From positions 5,642,001-5,706,000 of the forward strand of contig NZ_CP146614.1 of assembly GCF_037094685.1 (NCBI RefSeq): a stretch of DNA of 64,000 nucleotides, given 5' to 3'. This document shows positions 35,590-44,994 of this stretch, in pieces. This DNA is from Massilia sp. METH4. Lineage in GTDB: Bacteria; Pseudomonadota; Gammaproteobacteria; Burkholderiales; Burkholderiaceae_D. The translations under genes and the position numbers were made by a program. A model generated the notes under the pieces. That model was not told the origin of the DNA and made no database searches. It worked only from the letters and a program-made list of their open reading frames with translations. Within the stretch, counting starts at the first letter, position 1; each line of letters opens with the position of its first letter.

Positions 35590-35637
35590 TTGACTCGGCG
35601 CCGTGATTTCCCTACACTCCTTGTGGTTGCGCTAACA
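35590..35637 (+). promoter_or_regulatory. Sigma-70 promoter and LacI-type operator of the beta-galactosidase gene
   Basis: TTGACT at 35590-35595 and TACACT at 35613-35618 are separated by 17 bases, close to the ideal promoter. The palindrome TGGTTGCGCTAACA (35624-35637) lies directly behind the -10, across the likely transcription start, the usual place for a repressor. Related palindromes occur at 51776, 53776 and 54109. The rest of the 314-base gap 35437-35750, which also holds the promoter of the divergent DszA-like operon, shows no gene. Confidence 0.65.
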
Positions 35638-35750
35638 AATACCAGGCCGGAGGAAGCGAAAACATGGCACCGGCGCCCCACAGAAGCGGTGGTCGACAGT
35701 GTTGATATACGCTACCACGCAGCCGCGCGCACCCAGACCTTGGAGGAGAC

Positions 35751-38498
35751 GTGAAGCAAACGCATCAGGCGCGGCCGGTGGCCGCAGTGTTGGCACGGCC
35801 GTTGCTGGCGGCACTCATCGCGGCGATGGCGCCGGCCATGGTGGCCACGACGCTCCTGCCCGCCAAGGCACAGGCGGCCGGGCAGCAATCGGCTCGCCAG
35901 CGGATTGCCTTCAACGAGGGGTGGCGCTTCCACCTCGGCGACCCGGATGGCAACTCGGCGCCCTATCTGTACGATATCCGCCCCGAAGTGAAAGAGTCGG
36001 CCGACGGGAAGGTGGCCGATGCCATGCCCGAGGAGGCCGCGCGCATCGCCCGCGGCAACGTGCCCGTCCTGAAGCCGTGGATCCTCCCGACCGGTAATGC
36101 CTTCATCAAGGACCCGGCAAAGCGCCACCCGCGGCCCGCGCGGGAACCGGCGCTCGATGCGCCCTTCACCAAGGCGGATTTCAACGACACTGCCTGGCGC
36201 GCGGTCACGCTGCCGCACGACTGGGCCATCGAAGGCCCGTTCCTCGAGACCGGTCCGTACGGCGGCATGGGAAGGCTGAAGACGTGGGGCCCGGCCTGGT
36301 ATCGCAACAAGATCAGCGTGACGCCCGGCGACGCGGGGAAGTCCATCTTCCTCGACATCGACGGCGCGATGGCCTACTCGTCCGTATGGATCAACGGCCG
36401 GCTCGCCGGCGGCTGGCCCTACGGCTACAACTCCTACCGCGTCGACCTGACGAAGTACCTGGAGCCGGGCGAGAACCAGCTGGCGATCCGCCTGGACAAC
36501 ACGCCCGAATCGGCGCGCTGGTATCCGGGCGCGGGCCTGTACCGCAACGTATGGCTGACCAAGGTCGCGCCCCTGCACGTGGGCCAGTGGGGCGTGCAGG
36601 TGCGCACGCCGCGGGTGTCGAAGGAGTCGGCCGAGGTGGCGTGGAATGTCACACTGGACAATGCCGGCAGCGCGCCCGCCACCGCCGAAGTGACCACGCA
36701 GCTGTATGCGCTCGATGACAGGGGCGGCATCGCGGGCAAGGCGGTTGCCACCGTCGTATCGCCGCGGACCGCGATCGCGCCGGGCGCCAGCGCCGTCGTG
36801 AGCGGGTCGGCTACCGTGCAGAACCCCCGCTTGTGGGGCCCGGTGCCGACGCAGAAGCCGCACCGCTACACGGCCGTGACGACGGTGCGCCAGGATGGCC
36901 GCGTGGTCGACCGTTATGAAACGCCGTTCGGCATCCGCGACGTGCGCTTCGACGGTAACAAGGGCTTGTTCGTCAACGGCGAGCACGTGCCGATCCGCGG
37001 CGTGAACAACCACCACGACCTGGGCGCGCTGGGCGCCGCCTTCAACGTTCGCGCGGCCGAACGCCAGCTCGAGATCCTGATGGAGATGGGCATCAACGCG
37101 GTGCGCATGAGCCACAATCCGCCCGATCCGCAATTGCTGGAACTGACGGACCGCCTGGGCCTGATGGTGCAGAACGAGGTGTTCGACTCCTGGGAGCGCA
37201 AGAAGACGCCGCTCGACTTCCACCTGATCTTCCCGGATTGGCACGAGCAGGACCTGCGTGCCATGCTGCGCCGCGACCGCAATCATCCATCCATCGTGAT
37301 GTGGAGCGTGGGGAACGAGGTGGGCGAGCAGTACACGGGCGAGCACGGCGCCGCCATCGGCCGCAAGCTGGTGGGCATCGTGCACGAGGAAGACCCGGGC
37401 CGGCCCGCGACCACGGCGATGAACTGGGCCAAGCCCGACATGCCGCTGCCGGGCACGATGGACGTGATCAGCCTGAACTACCAGGGCGCGGGCATCCGCA
37501 CGCTGCCGGGGCAGTTCCCCGCATTCCACGAGAAATTCCCCGACAAGGCGATCCTGCACACGGAAAGCGCCTCGGCCCTGTCCTCCCGCGGCGAATACCA
37601 GTTCCCGGTGCCGGGTGTGCTGAGCGCTTCCGTGCGGCCCGGCGCCGGCGGCGACCCGAAGACGCAGCAGGTGTCGGCCTATGAACTGTTCGCGGCGGAC
37701 TTCGGCAGCTCGGCCGACCGCGCCTTCGCCTCGCTGGACCAGAACCCCTACACGGCCGGCGAATTCGTCTGGACCGGCTTCGACTACCTGGGCGAACCGA
37801 CACCGTACTACGGCGCGCGCAGCTCCTATTCCGGCATCGTCGACCTGGCCGGCTTCAGGAAGGACCGCTTCTACCTGTACCAGGCGCGCTGGCGTCCCGG
37901 CCTGCCGATGGCGCACATCCTGCCGCACTGGACATGGCCGGAGCGCGTCGGCGAGGTCACGCCCGTGCACGTGTTCACCTCCGGCGACGAGGCCGAGCTG
38001 TTCGTCAACGGCAAGTCGCAGGGGCGGTTGAAGAAGGCGCCCTACGCCTATCGCCTGCGCTGGGACTTCGTCACCTATGAACCCGGTACGGTCGAGGTGG
38101 TGGCGTACAAGGATGGCAAGGAATGGGCCCGCTCGTCCGTGAAGACGGCCGGCGCGCCCGCCGCCGTGCACGCAGCGGCCGACCGCGCCACGATCGCCGG
38201 CGACGGCCGCGACCTGTCGTTCATCACGGTGCGCGTGACGGACAAGGCCGGGCTCACGGCACCGCGCGCGAACAACCGCGTGCGTTTCGCCATCGACGGG
38301 CCGGCGGAGCTGGTGGCCACCGACAACGGCGACCCGACCAGCTTCGAATCGTTTCAGTCGCCCGAGCGCGCCGCGTTCAACGGCCTGGTGCTGGGCATCG
38401 TGCGCGCGAAGGCGGGCGCGAAAGGACCGATCACGGTGCGCGTATCGGCCGAAGGCTTGCAGGGTACGAGTGTCGCGCTGCGCGGTACGGGGCGCTGA
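35751..38498 (+). CDS. GH2 beta-galactosidase (GalB-type, DUF4982), exported
   Basis: A 915-residue glycosidase. A long signal region (residues about 1-45, ending AKAQAAG) is followed by the sugar-binding jelly roll (WRAVTLPHDWAIEGPF, VWINGRLAGGWPYGYNSYRVDLT), an immunoglobulin-like domain and the TIM barrel. The acid/base is Glu 523 in WSVGNEVGEQ and the nucleophile Glu 605 in LHTESAS. RGVNNHHDLGALGAAF and MSHNPPDP are further GH2 signatures, and a DUF4982 plus a C-terminal beta domain follow. GTG 35751 sits behind GGAGGAG. It would release galactose from galactosides or galactans outside the cytoplasm. Confidence 0.92.
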   Translation: MKQTHQARPVAAVLARPLLAALIAAMAPAMVATTLLPAKAQAAGQQSARQRIAFNEGWRFHLGDPDGNSAPYLYDIRPEVKESADGKVADAMPEEAARIARGNVPVLKPWILPTGNAFIKDPAKRHPRPAREPALDAPFTKADFNDTAWRAVTLPHDWAIEGPFLETGPYGGMGRLKTWGPAWYRNKISVTPGDAGKSIFLDIDGAMAYSSVWINGRLAGGWPYGYNSYRVDLTKYLEPGENQLAIRLDNTPESARWYPGAGLYRNVWLTKVAPLHVGQWGVQVRTPRVSKESAEVAWNVTLDNAGSAPATAEVTTQLYALDDRGGIAGKAVATVVSPRTAIAPGASAVVSGSATVQNPRLWGPVPTQKPHRYTAVTTVRQDGRVVDRYETPFGIRDVRFDGNKGLFVNGEHVPIRGVNNHHDLGALGAAFNVRAAERQLEILMEMGINAVRMSHNPPDPQLLELTDRLGLMVQNEVFDSWERKKTPLDFHLIFPDWHEQDLRAMLRRDRNHPSIVMWSVGNEVGEQYTGEHGAAIGRKLVGIVHEEDPGRPATTAMNWAKPDMPLPGTMDVISLNYQGAGIRTLPGQFPAFHEKFPDKAILHTESASALSSRGEYQFPVPGVLSASVRPGAGGDPKTQQVSAYELFAADFGSSADRAFASLDQNPYTAGEFVWTGFDYLGEPTPYYGARSSYSGIVDLAGFRKDRFYLYQARWRPGLPMAHILPHWTWPERVGEVTPVHVFTSGDEAELFVNGKSQGRLKKAPYAYRLRWDFVTYEPGTVEVVAYKDGKEWARSSVKTAGAPAAVHAAADRATIAGDGRDLSFITVRVTDKAGLTAPRANNRVRFAIDGPAELVATDNGDPTSFESFQSPERAAFNGLVLGIVRAKAGAKGPITVRVSAEGLQGTSVALRGTGR

Positions 38499-38576
38499 GA
38501 CCTCCACACCGTTGTATTTTCCGCCACGTTTTGTCATGCTGTTCCCGCGGCGCCCTCGCCCGCCGCCGGGAACCTC

Positions 38577-40754
38577 ATGACAGACGACGCCACCACCACC
38601 ACCCGACTGACCCGCACGGCCTTCCTGGCCGGCGCGCTGAACCTGTGCCTGTACCCGGTGCTGATGACGCTGGCCGGCAACGGCATCCTGCTCGGCCTCG
38701 AACAGGCGCGTGAAACGCTGATGGCCTTTGGCGACGAAGGCACCGGCAGCGCCGACCCGCTGCAATCGCCCGGCTATGCGCTGTTCGTCACGGCGCTGGC
38801 CTACTGGGCCTTCGCCAGCTGGTACTGCGCCCGTATCATGCTGGGCAAGCGCTTCCCGCGCGACCGGCTGCTGCCCTGCATCGACGACCGCTTCGCCGAC
38901 CTCGCGGCGCGCTGGCTGCCGCGCATCCTCGGCCTGCTGGGCGTGGTGCCGATCACGGTGTTCTTCATGCTGGCCACCCCATCGCCGCGCTACTGGGCCG
39001 CGCTGGCTGCCGTGGCCATCGCCTTCCTCGCCTTCGTGGTGTTCCGGCGCCAGTTGCCCGCCGCGCACGTAGGCTGGAGCCGGCGGGACTACGACCCCTT
39101 CCCCCGCTTCGACGTCCTCAGCCGCGGCGCCATCGCCACCGTGCTGGCCATGTTCGTCATTTCATTCGGCGTGCTGCTGGCCACGCTGTTCGGGCGAGAG
39201 GCGGCCGCGCGCGCGATCGGCTCGCCGGCCCTCGTGCTGATCGCGCTCGGCTCCTGGACGCTGTTCGGCAGCGTCGTGCTCACCTACTGGCCGCGCAGTG
39301 CCCGCTGGCCGTCGCTGGCGCTGCTGCCGTTCGGCGCGGCCCTCGTCCTGTCCTTCTTCAACGAGAACCACTTCGTGGCCGGGCACGGTGCCGCGGCCGG
39401 CGCCGGGCAGCGGTCCGCATTCCCAGGCGACCTGGAAGCCTGGAACGCCGCCCGTGGCGCGCGCGCCGGCGATCCGATCTACCTGGTGGCGGCCGCCGGC
39501 GGCGCGTCGCGCGCCGCCTACTGGACCGGCGTGGTGCTGACGAACCTGGAAAACCAGGCGCGCCTGCGGGGCCGCGAGTTCGCCGGCAATATCTATGCGG
39601 TGAGCGGCGTCTCCGGCGGCAGCCTCGGGCTGGCGGGCTTCGTGGCCGCGCTGGCGGCGGAGCGCGAAACGGCGGCCGACGGCAGGGGCCCGCTCGCCCC
39701 GCGCCCGACGGACTTCCTGGCACGCGACTTCCTTGCCCCGGCCGTCGGCCAGATGCTGTACAGCGACACGATCGCCCGCTTCCTGCCGTGGCCATGCCTG
39801 GCCTGCGACCGCTCGCGCGGGCTCGAGGAAGCCTGGGCGCGCGACTGGGAACACCACAGCCGTGCGCAGCCGCACTGGTTCACGCAACCGCTGCGCGCGG
39901 CCACGCCGGGGCCGAGCGCGGTGCCGCGCATGATCTTCAATACCACCACGGTCGGCGACGGCCGCCTCGTCGTGCAATCGGACGTGCGCTTCGTGCCCAC
40001 CGATGCCTACGACATCTTCGACGCCGCGCTGGGCACGGCGCGGCTGACCCGGGCCGGTGCCGTGCACAATTCCGCGCGTTTCACCTATGTGAGCCCGGCG
40101 GCGGCAATCCGGCACGCGGGCAGCGACCGCATGTGGGACTACGTGGTCGACGGCGGCTATTTCGAGAATTCCGGCGTGGCCGCGCTGAACGCGATGATCG
40201 GCACGCTGCAGGATGGCAGCCCGGCGCAGCGGGCGCTGGCGCGGCAGATCGTCGTCATCGTCATCGAGAACGACCCGGCCGGCAGCGCGCAATGGATCTG
40301 CGACCCGAAGCCGCAGCCGCGTTCGCGCCGCCTCCCCGTCGCGATGGAGGTCAGCGCGCCGCCCTATGCGCTCTACCAGACGCGGAGCGCCCGCGCGCAT
40401 GCCATGGAAGCGGAAACGATCCGCCTGCTGGGCGGCTGCGCGGCCGGCAAGGTGGTCGAGCTGCGCTACCCGGAGGCGGACCGCAACCGGTCCGGCCATC
40501 CCGCCGCCGGCCTGCTGGACGATGATCCTCCCATGAGCTGGTTCCTGAGCGCGGCAAGCCGCACGCGCATGGCCACCGTGCTGTGCGGGAACGGCCCTTC
40601 CGACCCGCGCGAGCTGCTGGCCCGCGAATGGCGTCGCGCGCTCGCCTTCATCGACGGCTCGTCGGCACGCGGCGTCGCCGTCCGGCGCGAAGCCTTCACA
40701 CCGGCCGATACGTCGCTGGCATGCCCGCCACCCACGTCCCTTCAGCACCAGTAA
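38577..40754 (+). CDS. Membrane-anchored patatin-like hydrolase
   Basis: A 725-residue protein. The first 270 residues contain about six hydrophobic helices. The C-terminal half holds a patatin-like site: oxyanion region VAAAGGASRAAYWTGVV, nucleophile Ser in YAVSGVSGGSLGLAG (GxSxG) and the catalytic Asp in VVDGGYFENSGVAAL. A patatin fused to a multi-helix membrane domain suggests a lipid acyl hydrolase held at the inner membrane; the substrate is unknown. It begins 78 bases after the beta-galactosidase gene on the same strand but has no obvious link to sugar use. A tandem of GGGGACTGTCCCC repeats follows its stop. Confidence 0.8.
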   Translation: MTDDATTTTRLTRTAFLAGALNLCLYPVLMTLAGNGILLGLEQARETLMAFGDEGTGSADPLQSPGYALFVTALAYWAFASWYCARIMLGKRFPRDRLLPCIDDRFADLAARWLPRILGLLGVVPITVFFMLATPSPRYWAALAAVAIAFLAFVVFRRQLPAAHVGWSRRDYDPFPRFDVLSRGAIATVLAMFVISFGVLLATLFGREAAARAIGSPALVLIALGSWTLFGSVVLTYWPRSARWPSLALLPFGAALVLSFFNENHFVAGHGAAAGAGQRSAFPGDLEAWNAARGARAGDPIYLVAAAGGASRAAYWTGVVLTNLENQARLRGREFAGNIYAVSGVSGGSLGLAGFVAALAAERETAADGRGPLAPRPTDFLARDFLAPAVGQMLYSDTIARFLPWPCLACDRSRGLEEAWARDWEHHSRAQPHWFTQPLRAATPGPSAVPRMIFNTTTVGDGRLVVQSDVRFVPTDAYDIFDAALGTARLTRAGAVHNSARFTYVSPAAAIRHAGSDRMWDYVVDGGYFENSGVAALNAMIGTLQDGSPAQRALARQIVVIVIENDPAGSAQWICDPKPQPRSRRLPVAMEVSAPPYALYQTRSARAHAMEAETIRLLGGCAAGKVVELRYPEADRNRSGHPAAGLLDDDPPMSWFLSAASRTRMATVLCGNGPSDPRELLAREWRRALAFIDGSSARGVAVRREAFTPADTSLACPPPTSLQHQ

Positions 40755-40757
40755 CCA

Positions 40758-40978
40758 GAACCGGTGACAGGCTCCGCCTCTCAACTATTGCTGCTGCAAG
40801 GAAGGGGACTGTCCCCAATTTTTAGCAACAGTCAAGGAAGGGGACTGTCCCCGATTTTTAGCAACAGCCAGCAAAATCAGAGAGTTATGACCTGGGGCGC
40901 CGTGGCTGAGCTGGTTGCAAAACAACGAGTTGCCAACAATGTTTCGGAAAAGGCGGTGCCTGTCACTGGTTTTCGGGC
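40758..40978. repeat. Repeat cluster: GTGACAGGC ends around two GGGGACTGTCCCC units
   Basis: AACCGGTGACAGGCTCCGCC begins at 40758, and its near-complement GGCGGTGCCTGTCACTGG ends near 40970, bounding the cluster. Inside, a 36-base unit is repeated twice (40797-40832 and 40833-40868). Each unit has the palindrome GGGGACTGTCCCC followed within two bases by TTTTT, like an intrinsic terminator for the patatin gene. The right end overlaps the last codons and the stop of the histidine-phosphatase gene. Confidence 0.85.
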
Positions 40979-41550
40979 ACGTCCAGCGTGCCGACGACTT
41001 CCAGCGTGCCGTCGGGTCTTGCTTGCGCCACGACCATCTCGCCCTGCGACACGCTGCGGCCGGACAGCGCGCGGATGTTGACGTCGTGCGTCACCAGCAC
41101 GAGGTTGCCGGGCTCGCGGTACGTGGCGGCGAGCGTGCGCACGGCGGCCAGCTTGCGGGCGATCGTCGCGTCGTCCTGCCGCCAGTTCGAGTCGACCATC
41201 TCGGCCGGCTCGGCGCGGCCGAACGCGAGTTCGACGGTGTCCCGGCAGCGGCAATAGCGGCTCGTCAGCACGCGGCCCACGGGCACCTTGCGCCGTTCGA
41301 AGGCGGCGCCGATCGCCTTTGCATCGGCCCGGCCCTCCGGCGACAGGTTCCGCTGGGTCTTGCAATCGCCCAGCCTGAAGCCGGGCGGGTCGCCGACGCC
41401 CGGCGTGGTCTGCGCGTGACGCAGCAGCACGACATGCCCGCCGGCCGCGAGCCGGTTCCACAGCCCGGCTTCGTCGGCCAGCGCGGACGAGCCTTGAAAG
41501 GCCGACGCGGCCAGCAGGCCGATCGCCACCCTGCGCAATCCGATTGACAT
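40963..41550 (-). CDS. Exported histidine-phosphatase family protein
   Basis: A 195-residue protein with a signal peptide (VAIGLLAASAFQGSSALA). The catalytic RHA motif is in HVVLLRHAQTTPG; the second conserved Arg is in VLTSRYCRCRDT, and the distal His is in VLVTHDVNIRALSG. The family removes phosphate from small molecules or proteins. Its last residues ENQ and the TGA stop are written by the GTGACAGGC repeat, as in the regulator ending at 9341, so its natural C-terminus may have been replaced. It is convergent with the patatin gene. Confidence 0.87.
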   Translation of the reverse strand: MSIGLRRVAIGLLAASAFQGSSALADEAGLWNRLAAGGHVVLLRHAQTTPGVGDPPGFRLGDCKTQRNLSPEGRADAKAIGAAFERRKVPVGRVLTSRYCRCRDTVELAFGRAEPAEMVDSNWRQDDATIARKLAAVRTLAATYREPGNLVLVTHDVNIRALSGRSVSQGEMVVAQARPDGTLEVVGTLDVPENQ

Positions 41551-41663
41551 GAACCACCTCCCGATGTGATCGACGAACGCTCACCATGATGAGCGAAACG
41601 CGTGTTTTACAGCGCGCCCCGGCAAGTAATATATCAGCGCTCCGCCAACCTCCGCCGCCGCAC

Positions 41664-44450
41664 ATGACAACCCGCCGACTCGCCCTCGCCTTCTCCCTCG
41701 CCTTCTCCCTCGTCTTTTCCCTCGCGTTTTCGCCGCCGAGTGCCAGCGCCGCCCACGCCGGCGACTTCGACCTGAAGAACGCCGCCGTGCTGGCCGAGGA
41801 CCAGCCCACGATGCGCCTGGCCGCGGACCTGGTGCGGCGCGACCTGCGCGCCGTCGGCGGCGCCGAGGTGCCGCGCGCCGGCAGGCTGGCCGATTGCCGC
41901 GATGTCTGCATCGTCATCGGCCGCCACGATTCGCCGCTGCTGCGCGAGATCGCCAGTACCGAAGGACTCGACTTTGCCGCGCTGGCCGGCCAATGGGAAA
42001 GATACCAGCGCGTCGGGATCGTTTCGCGCGCGCGGCCCGGCACGCGGCTGCTGGTGATCGCGGGATCCGACGCGCGCGGTGCCGTCTACGGCGCCGTCGA
42101 CCTGACGCGCGAGCTGGGCGTCTCCGCCTGGGAATGGTGGGCGGACGTGCACCCTGCCGTGCGCGAACGCGTCGCCGTGCGCGGCGAACGGATCGTCTCC
42201 GCGGCCCCATCGGTGCGCTACCGCGGCATCTTCCTGAACGACGAGGACTGGGGCCTGCAACCGTGGGCCGCGAAGACCTTCGACCCGGCGCGGGACATCG
42301 GCCCGGCCACGTATGCGCGCATCTTCGAGCTGCTGTGGCGCCTGAAGGCAAACCTGATCTGGCCGGCCATGCACGATTCCACGCAGCCGTTCTACGCGAT
42401 GCCCGGCAACGCGCAGGTGGCGAAGGACTACGCCATTATCGTGGGCACCTCGCACGCCGAACCGATGATGCGCAATAACGTGCGCGAATGGAAGAAGAGC
42501 GACGGTCCGTTCAACTTCTTCACGAACCGCGACGCCATCATGCGCTACTGGAAAAGCCGGGTCGAGGAAACCCGCGGCACCGAAGCCTTCTATTCGATGG
42601 GCATCCGCGGCGTGCACGATTCGGCCATGGAAGGCGCGAACACGATCGACGAAGCCCGCGCCGGCGTCGCCGCGGCGGTCGGCGCGCAGCGCACGCTGCT
42701 GGCCGATGTCCACCGCAAGCCGCTGGCGCAAATCCCCCAGGCGCTGACCGTGTACAAGGAAGTGCTCGACATCTACAACAGCGGTCTGGATGTGCCGGAC
42801 GACGTCACGCTCGTCTGGCCCGACGATAACTACGGCTACCTGCACCAGCTCAGCACCCCGAAGGAAGCCGCGCGCGGTGGCGGCACGGGCCTGTACTACC
42901 ACCTGTCCTACTGGGGCCGGCCGCACGACTACCTGTGGCTGGCGACCACCGCGCCCGGCCTTGTGCGCGACCAGCTGCAACGGGCCATCGCCACCGGCAC
43001 CGACCGCGTGTGGGTGGCCAACGTGGGCGATATCAAACCGGCCGAGTACCTGACCCAGTACTTCCTGGACGCCGCGTTCGACAAGCGCCAGCTCGAGCGC
43101 CCGGCGCGGGAGCACATGCGCGCCTGGTACGCGGAACAGTTCGGGGAACAGCATGCGCCCGCCATCGCGGACATCATGCGCGAATACTACGCGCTGGCAT
43201 GGGAACGCAAGCCCGAGTACATGGGCTTTTCGCAAACCGAGCCGACGACGCCCACGCGCCAGACCGACTACCTGCGATCGGGCGGCGAGGAAGCCGAACG
43301 GCGCCTCGCGCGCTACGCCGCACTGGCCGGGCGCGCCGAGGCCATCGGCGACGCCTTGCCGGCCGACCGCAAGGACGCCTTCTTCCAGCTCGTGCTGTAC
43401 CCGGTGCGCGCGAGCGCCAACCTGAACACGCGCATCCTGAAGCTGGACCTGGCGGCGCAGTACGCGCGCATGGGACGGCCTTCCGCGCAACGGCATGCGC
43501 AACAGGCGAAAGCCGCGCAGCAGGCGATCGCCGCCGACACCGCGCGCTACAACGCGCTGGCCGGCGGCAAGTGGCGCGGCATGATGGACGCGGCGCCACG
43601 GCGCCTGCCCGTGTTCATCGAGCCCGTGTACCCGTCATACGGCATGCCGGCGGGCGGCGACTGCGCGCTGGCCTATCCCGCCCCGCTGTCGTCTCAGGCC
43701 GGCGCACTGTGGTTCACGCGCGGCGTGCCGGAGACGAAGACGCTGACCGTCGTCCAGCATGGCGCCACGCCGCTGCGCTGGTCGGCGGGCAAGGTGCCGG
43801 CCGGCCTGCGCCTGTCGCCTGCGGACGGCACGCTCGATGCCGGCAACGGCTACGAGCAGCGCATCGCCGTGCACTATGACGGCGATGGCGCGACGGGCGG
43901 CCTGGAGGTCGGTTGCGGCGACAAGCGCCTGGCGGTGCGGGTAGGGATCGCGCCCGGCGCGCCGTTGCCGACCGAGCGCGAACGCATCATCACGCTGCCG
44001 GCCAGCGCGGCCTCGGGGGCCGGCTGGAGCACCGTCGACATGGGCAGCCTGGGCACCGCGCAGCGCGCCGACCTGGCGCTGCCGTCGCGCGACGACGCGG
44101 CAGGCGCTCCCGCGCTGGACTATGCCTTCCACAGCCACACGAAGGCCGCCGCGCGCTTGAACATCGTGGCCGTGCCGGTGCACGCGCTCACCTCCGCCAA
44201 CCGCCTGCGCATTGCCGTGTCCCTCGACGGCGCGCCGCCCGTCACGCTGGACTTCGGCACCGTGGGCCGCAGCGACGAATGGAAGCGCAATGTGCTGTCG
44301 AACACCGCCTTGCGCACGCTGGCGCTGCCGGACCTGAAGCCCGGCGCGCACCGGCTGCGCGTGCATGCCCTCGATCCGGGCTTCGTGCTGGACCGGATCG
44401 AGATCGTGTTCGATGGGGCGGCCGAGCACTACGGCGCGCCCCCGCACTGA
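41664..44450 (+). CDS. GH115 alpha-glucuronidase, exported
   Basis: A 928-residue protein. The signal peptide contains four copies of a LAFS-like tetrad (LAFSLAFSLVFSLAFS) encoded by a 12-base tandem repeat at 41685-41732. The catalytic region has GH115 blocks: VIAGSDARGAVYGAVDLTRELGVSAWEWWADV, YRGIFLNDEDWGLQPWAAKTF, LIWPAMHDSTQPFYAMPGN, VWPDDNYGYLHQLS and GLYYHLSYWGRPHDYLWL. GH115 enzymes remove (4-O-methyl)-glucuronic acid from xylan or related hemicelluloses. ATG 41664 directly precedes the signal peptide; an earlier in-frame ATG at 41586 is less likely. Confidence 0.9.
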   Translation: MTTRRLALAFSLAFSLVFSLAFSPPSASAAHAGDFDLKNAAVLAEDQPTMRLAADLVRRDLRAVGGAEVPRAGRLADCRDVCIVIGRHDSPLLREIASTEGLDFAALAGQWERYQRVGIVSRARPGTRLLVIAGSDARGAVYGAVDLTRELGVSAWEWWADVHPAVRERVAVRGERIVSAAPSVRYRGIFLNDEDWGLQPWAAKTFDPARDIGPATYARIFELLWRLKANLIWPAMHDSTQPFYAMPGNAQVAKDYAIIVGTSHAEPMMRNNVREWKKSDGPFNFFTNRDAIMRYWKSRVEETRGTEAFYSMGIRGVHDSAMEGANTIDEARAGVAAAVGAQRTLLADVHRKPLAQIPQALTVYKEVLDIYNSGLDVPDDVTLVWPDDNYGYLHQLSTPKEAARGGGTGLYYHLSYWGRPHDYLWLATTAPGLVRDQLQRAIATGTDRVWVANVGDIKPAEYLTQYFLDAAFDKRQLERPAREHMRAWYAEQFGEQHAPAIADIMREYYALAWERKPEYMGFSQTEPTTPTRQTDYLRSGGEEAERRLARYAALAGRAEAIGDALPADRKDAFFQLVLYPVRASANLNTRILKLDLAAQYARMGRPSAQRHAQQAKAAQQAIAADTARYNALAGGKWRGMMDAAPRRLPVFIEPVYPSYGMPAGGDCALAYPAPLSSQAGALWFTRGVPETKTLTVVQHGATPLRWSAGKVPAGLRLSPADGTLDAGNGYEQRIAVHYDGDGATGGLEVGCGDKRLAVRVGIAPGAPLPTERERIITLPASAASGAGWSTVDMGSLGTAQRADLALPSRDDAAGAPALDYAFHSHTKAAARLNIVAVPVHALTSANRLRIAVSLDGAPPVTLDFGTVGRSDEWKRNVLSNTALRTLALPDLKPGAHRLRVHALDPGFVLDRIEIVFDGAAEHYGAPPH

Positions 44451-44586
44451 AAGGCCGGCACGCGGCTGCGCCACCGCGCAGCGGCCATCCTCGCGCCCGG
44501 CGCACGGCACGCTGCCGTTGGACGGCGAACGATTCCACCCGTCCTGCTGCGCGCACCGGAGCCGGCGCTGGCAGCCGCCCGCCGCT

Positions 44587-44994
44587 TCAGCGGTGCAGCT
44601 CTCCTGCCCGCTCCGGCTGGTAGACGACATCGCGCACGGTGACGGCGAACGTGGCGCCGTCGGGCCGCGTCCAGTCGATGCTGTCGCCCACCTTCAGGCC
44701 CAGCAAGGCGCTGCCGACCGGCGTGAGGATCGACAGCTTGGCGGCGCCGCCATCGATGTCCTTCGGGTAGGCCAGCGCCATGTCGAATTCCTCGGCGGTG
44801 TCGCCGATGACGAAGCGCACGCGCGAGTTCATCGTCACCACGTTTGGCGGCATGTCGGCCGGCTCCACGACGTCGGCGCGCGACAGTTCCTCGAACAGCG
44901 CATCCTGCGCGCGCGCCTGGGCGTCGGGCAAGGAGTCCAGCAAGGCTTCCAGGCGTTCCAGGTCCAGCGACGATACGACGATTTGCGGTTTCAT
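44587..44994 (-). CDS. rnk: Nucleoside diphosphate kinase regulator (Rnk-like, GreA/GreB family)
   Basis: A 135-residue protein with a short N-terminal coiled part (SSLDLERLEALLDSLPDA) and a C-terminal GreA/GreB-type beta domain (MNSRVRFVIGDTAEEFDMALAYPKD, SILTPVGSALLGLKVGDSIDW). This matches Rnk, which binds RNA polymerase without the long Gre finger and influences nucleoside diphosphate kinase. ATG 44994 gives the normal family length; an earlier start at 45072 would add an unrelated proline-rich stretch. It converges with the GH115 gene, with 136 non-coding bases between. Confidence 0.88.
   Translation of the reverse strand: MKPQIVVSSLDLERLEALLDSLPDAQARAQDALFEELSRADVVEPADMPPNVVTMNSRVRFVIGDTAEEFDMALAYPKDIDGGAAKLSILTPVGSALLGLKVGDSIDWTRPDGATFAVTVRDVVYQPERAGELHR

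Noticed and set aside
35712..39068. Open frame of 1118 codons on the minus strand
   Set aside because: Antisense shadow of the GH2 beta-galactosidase, whose catalytic residues are intact on the plus strand.
40764..41081. Frame with repeated GRGLSPIFSNSQ peptide
   Set aside because: It is the translation of the two 36-base GGGGACTGTCCCC units and continues antisense to the histidine-phosphatase gene.
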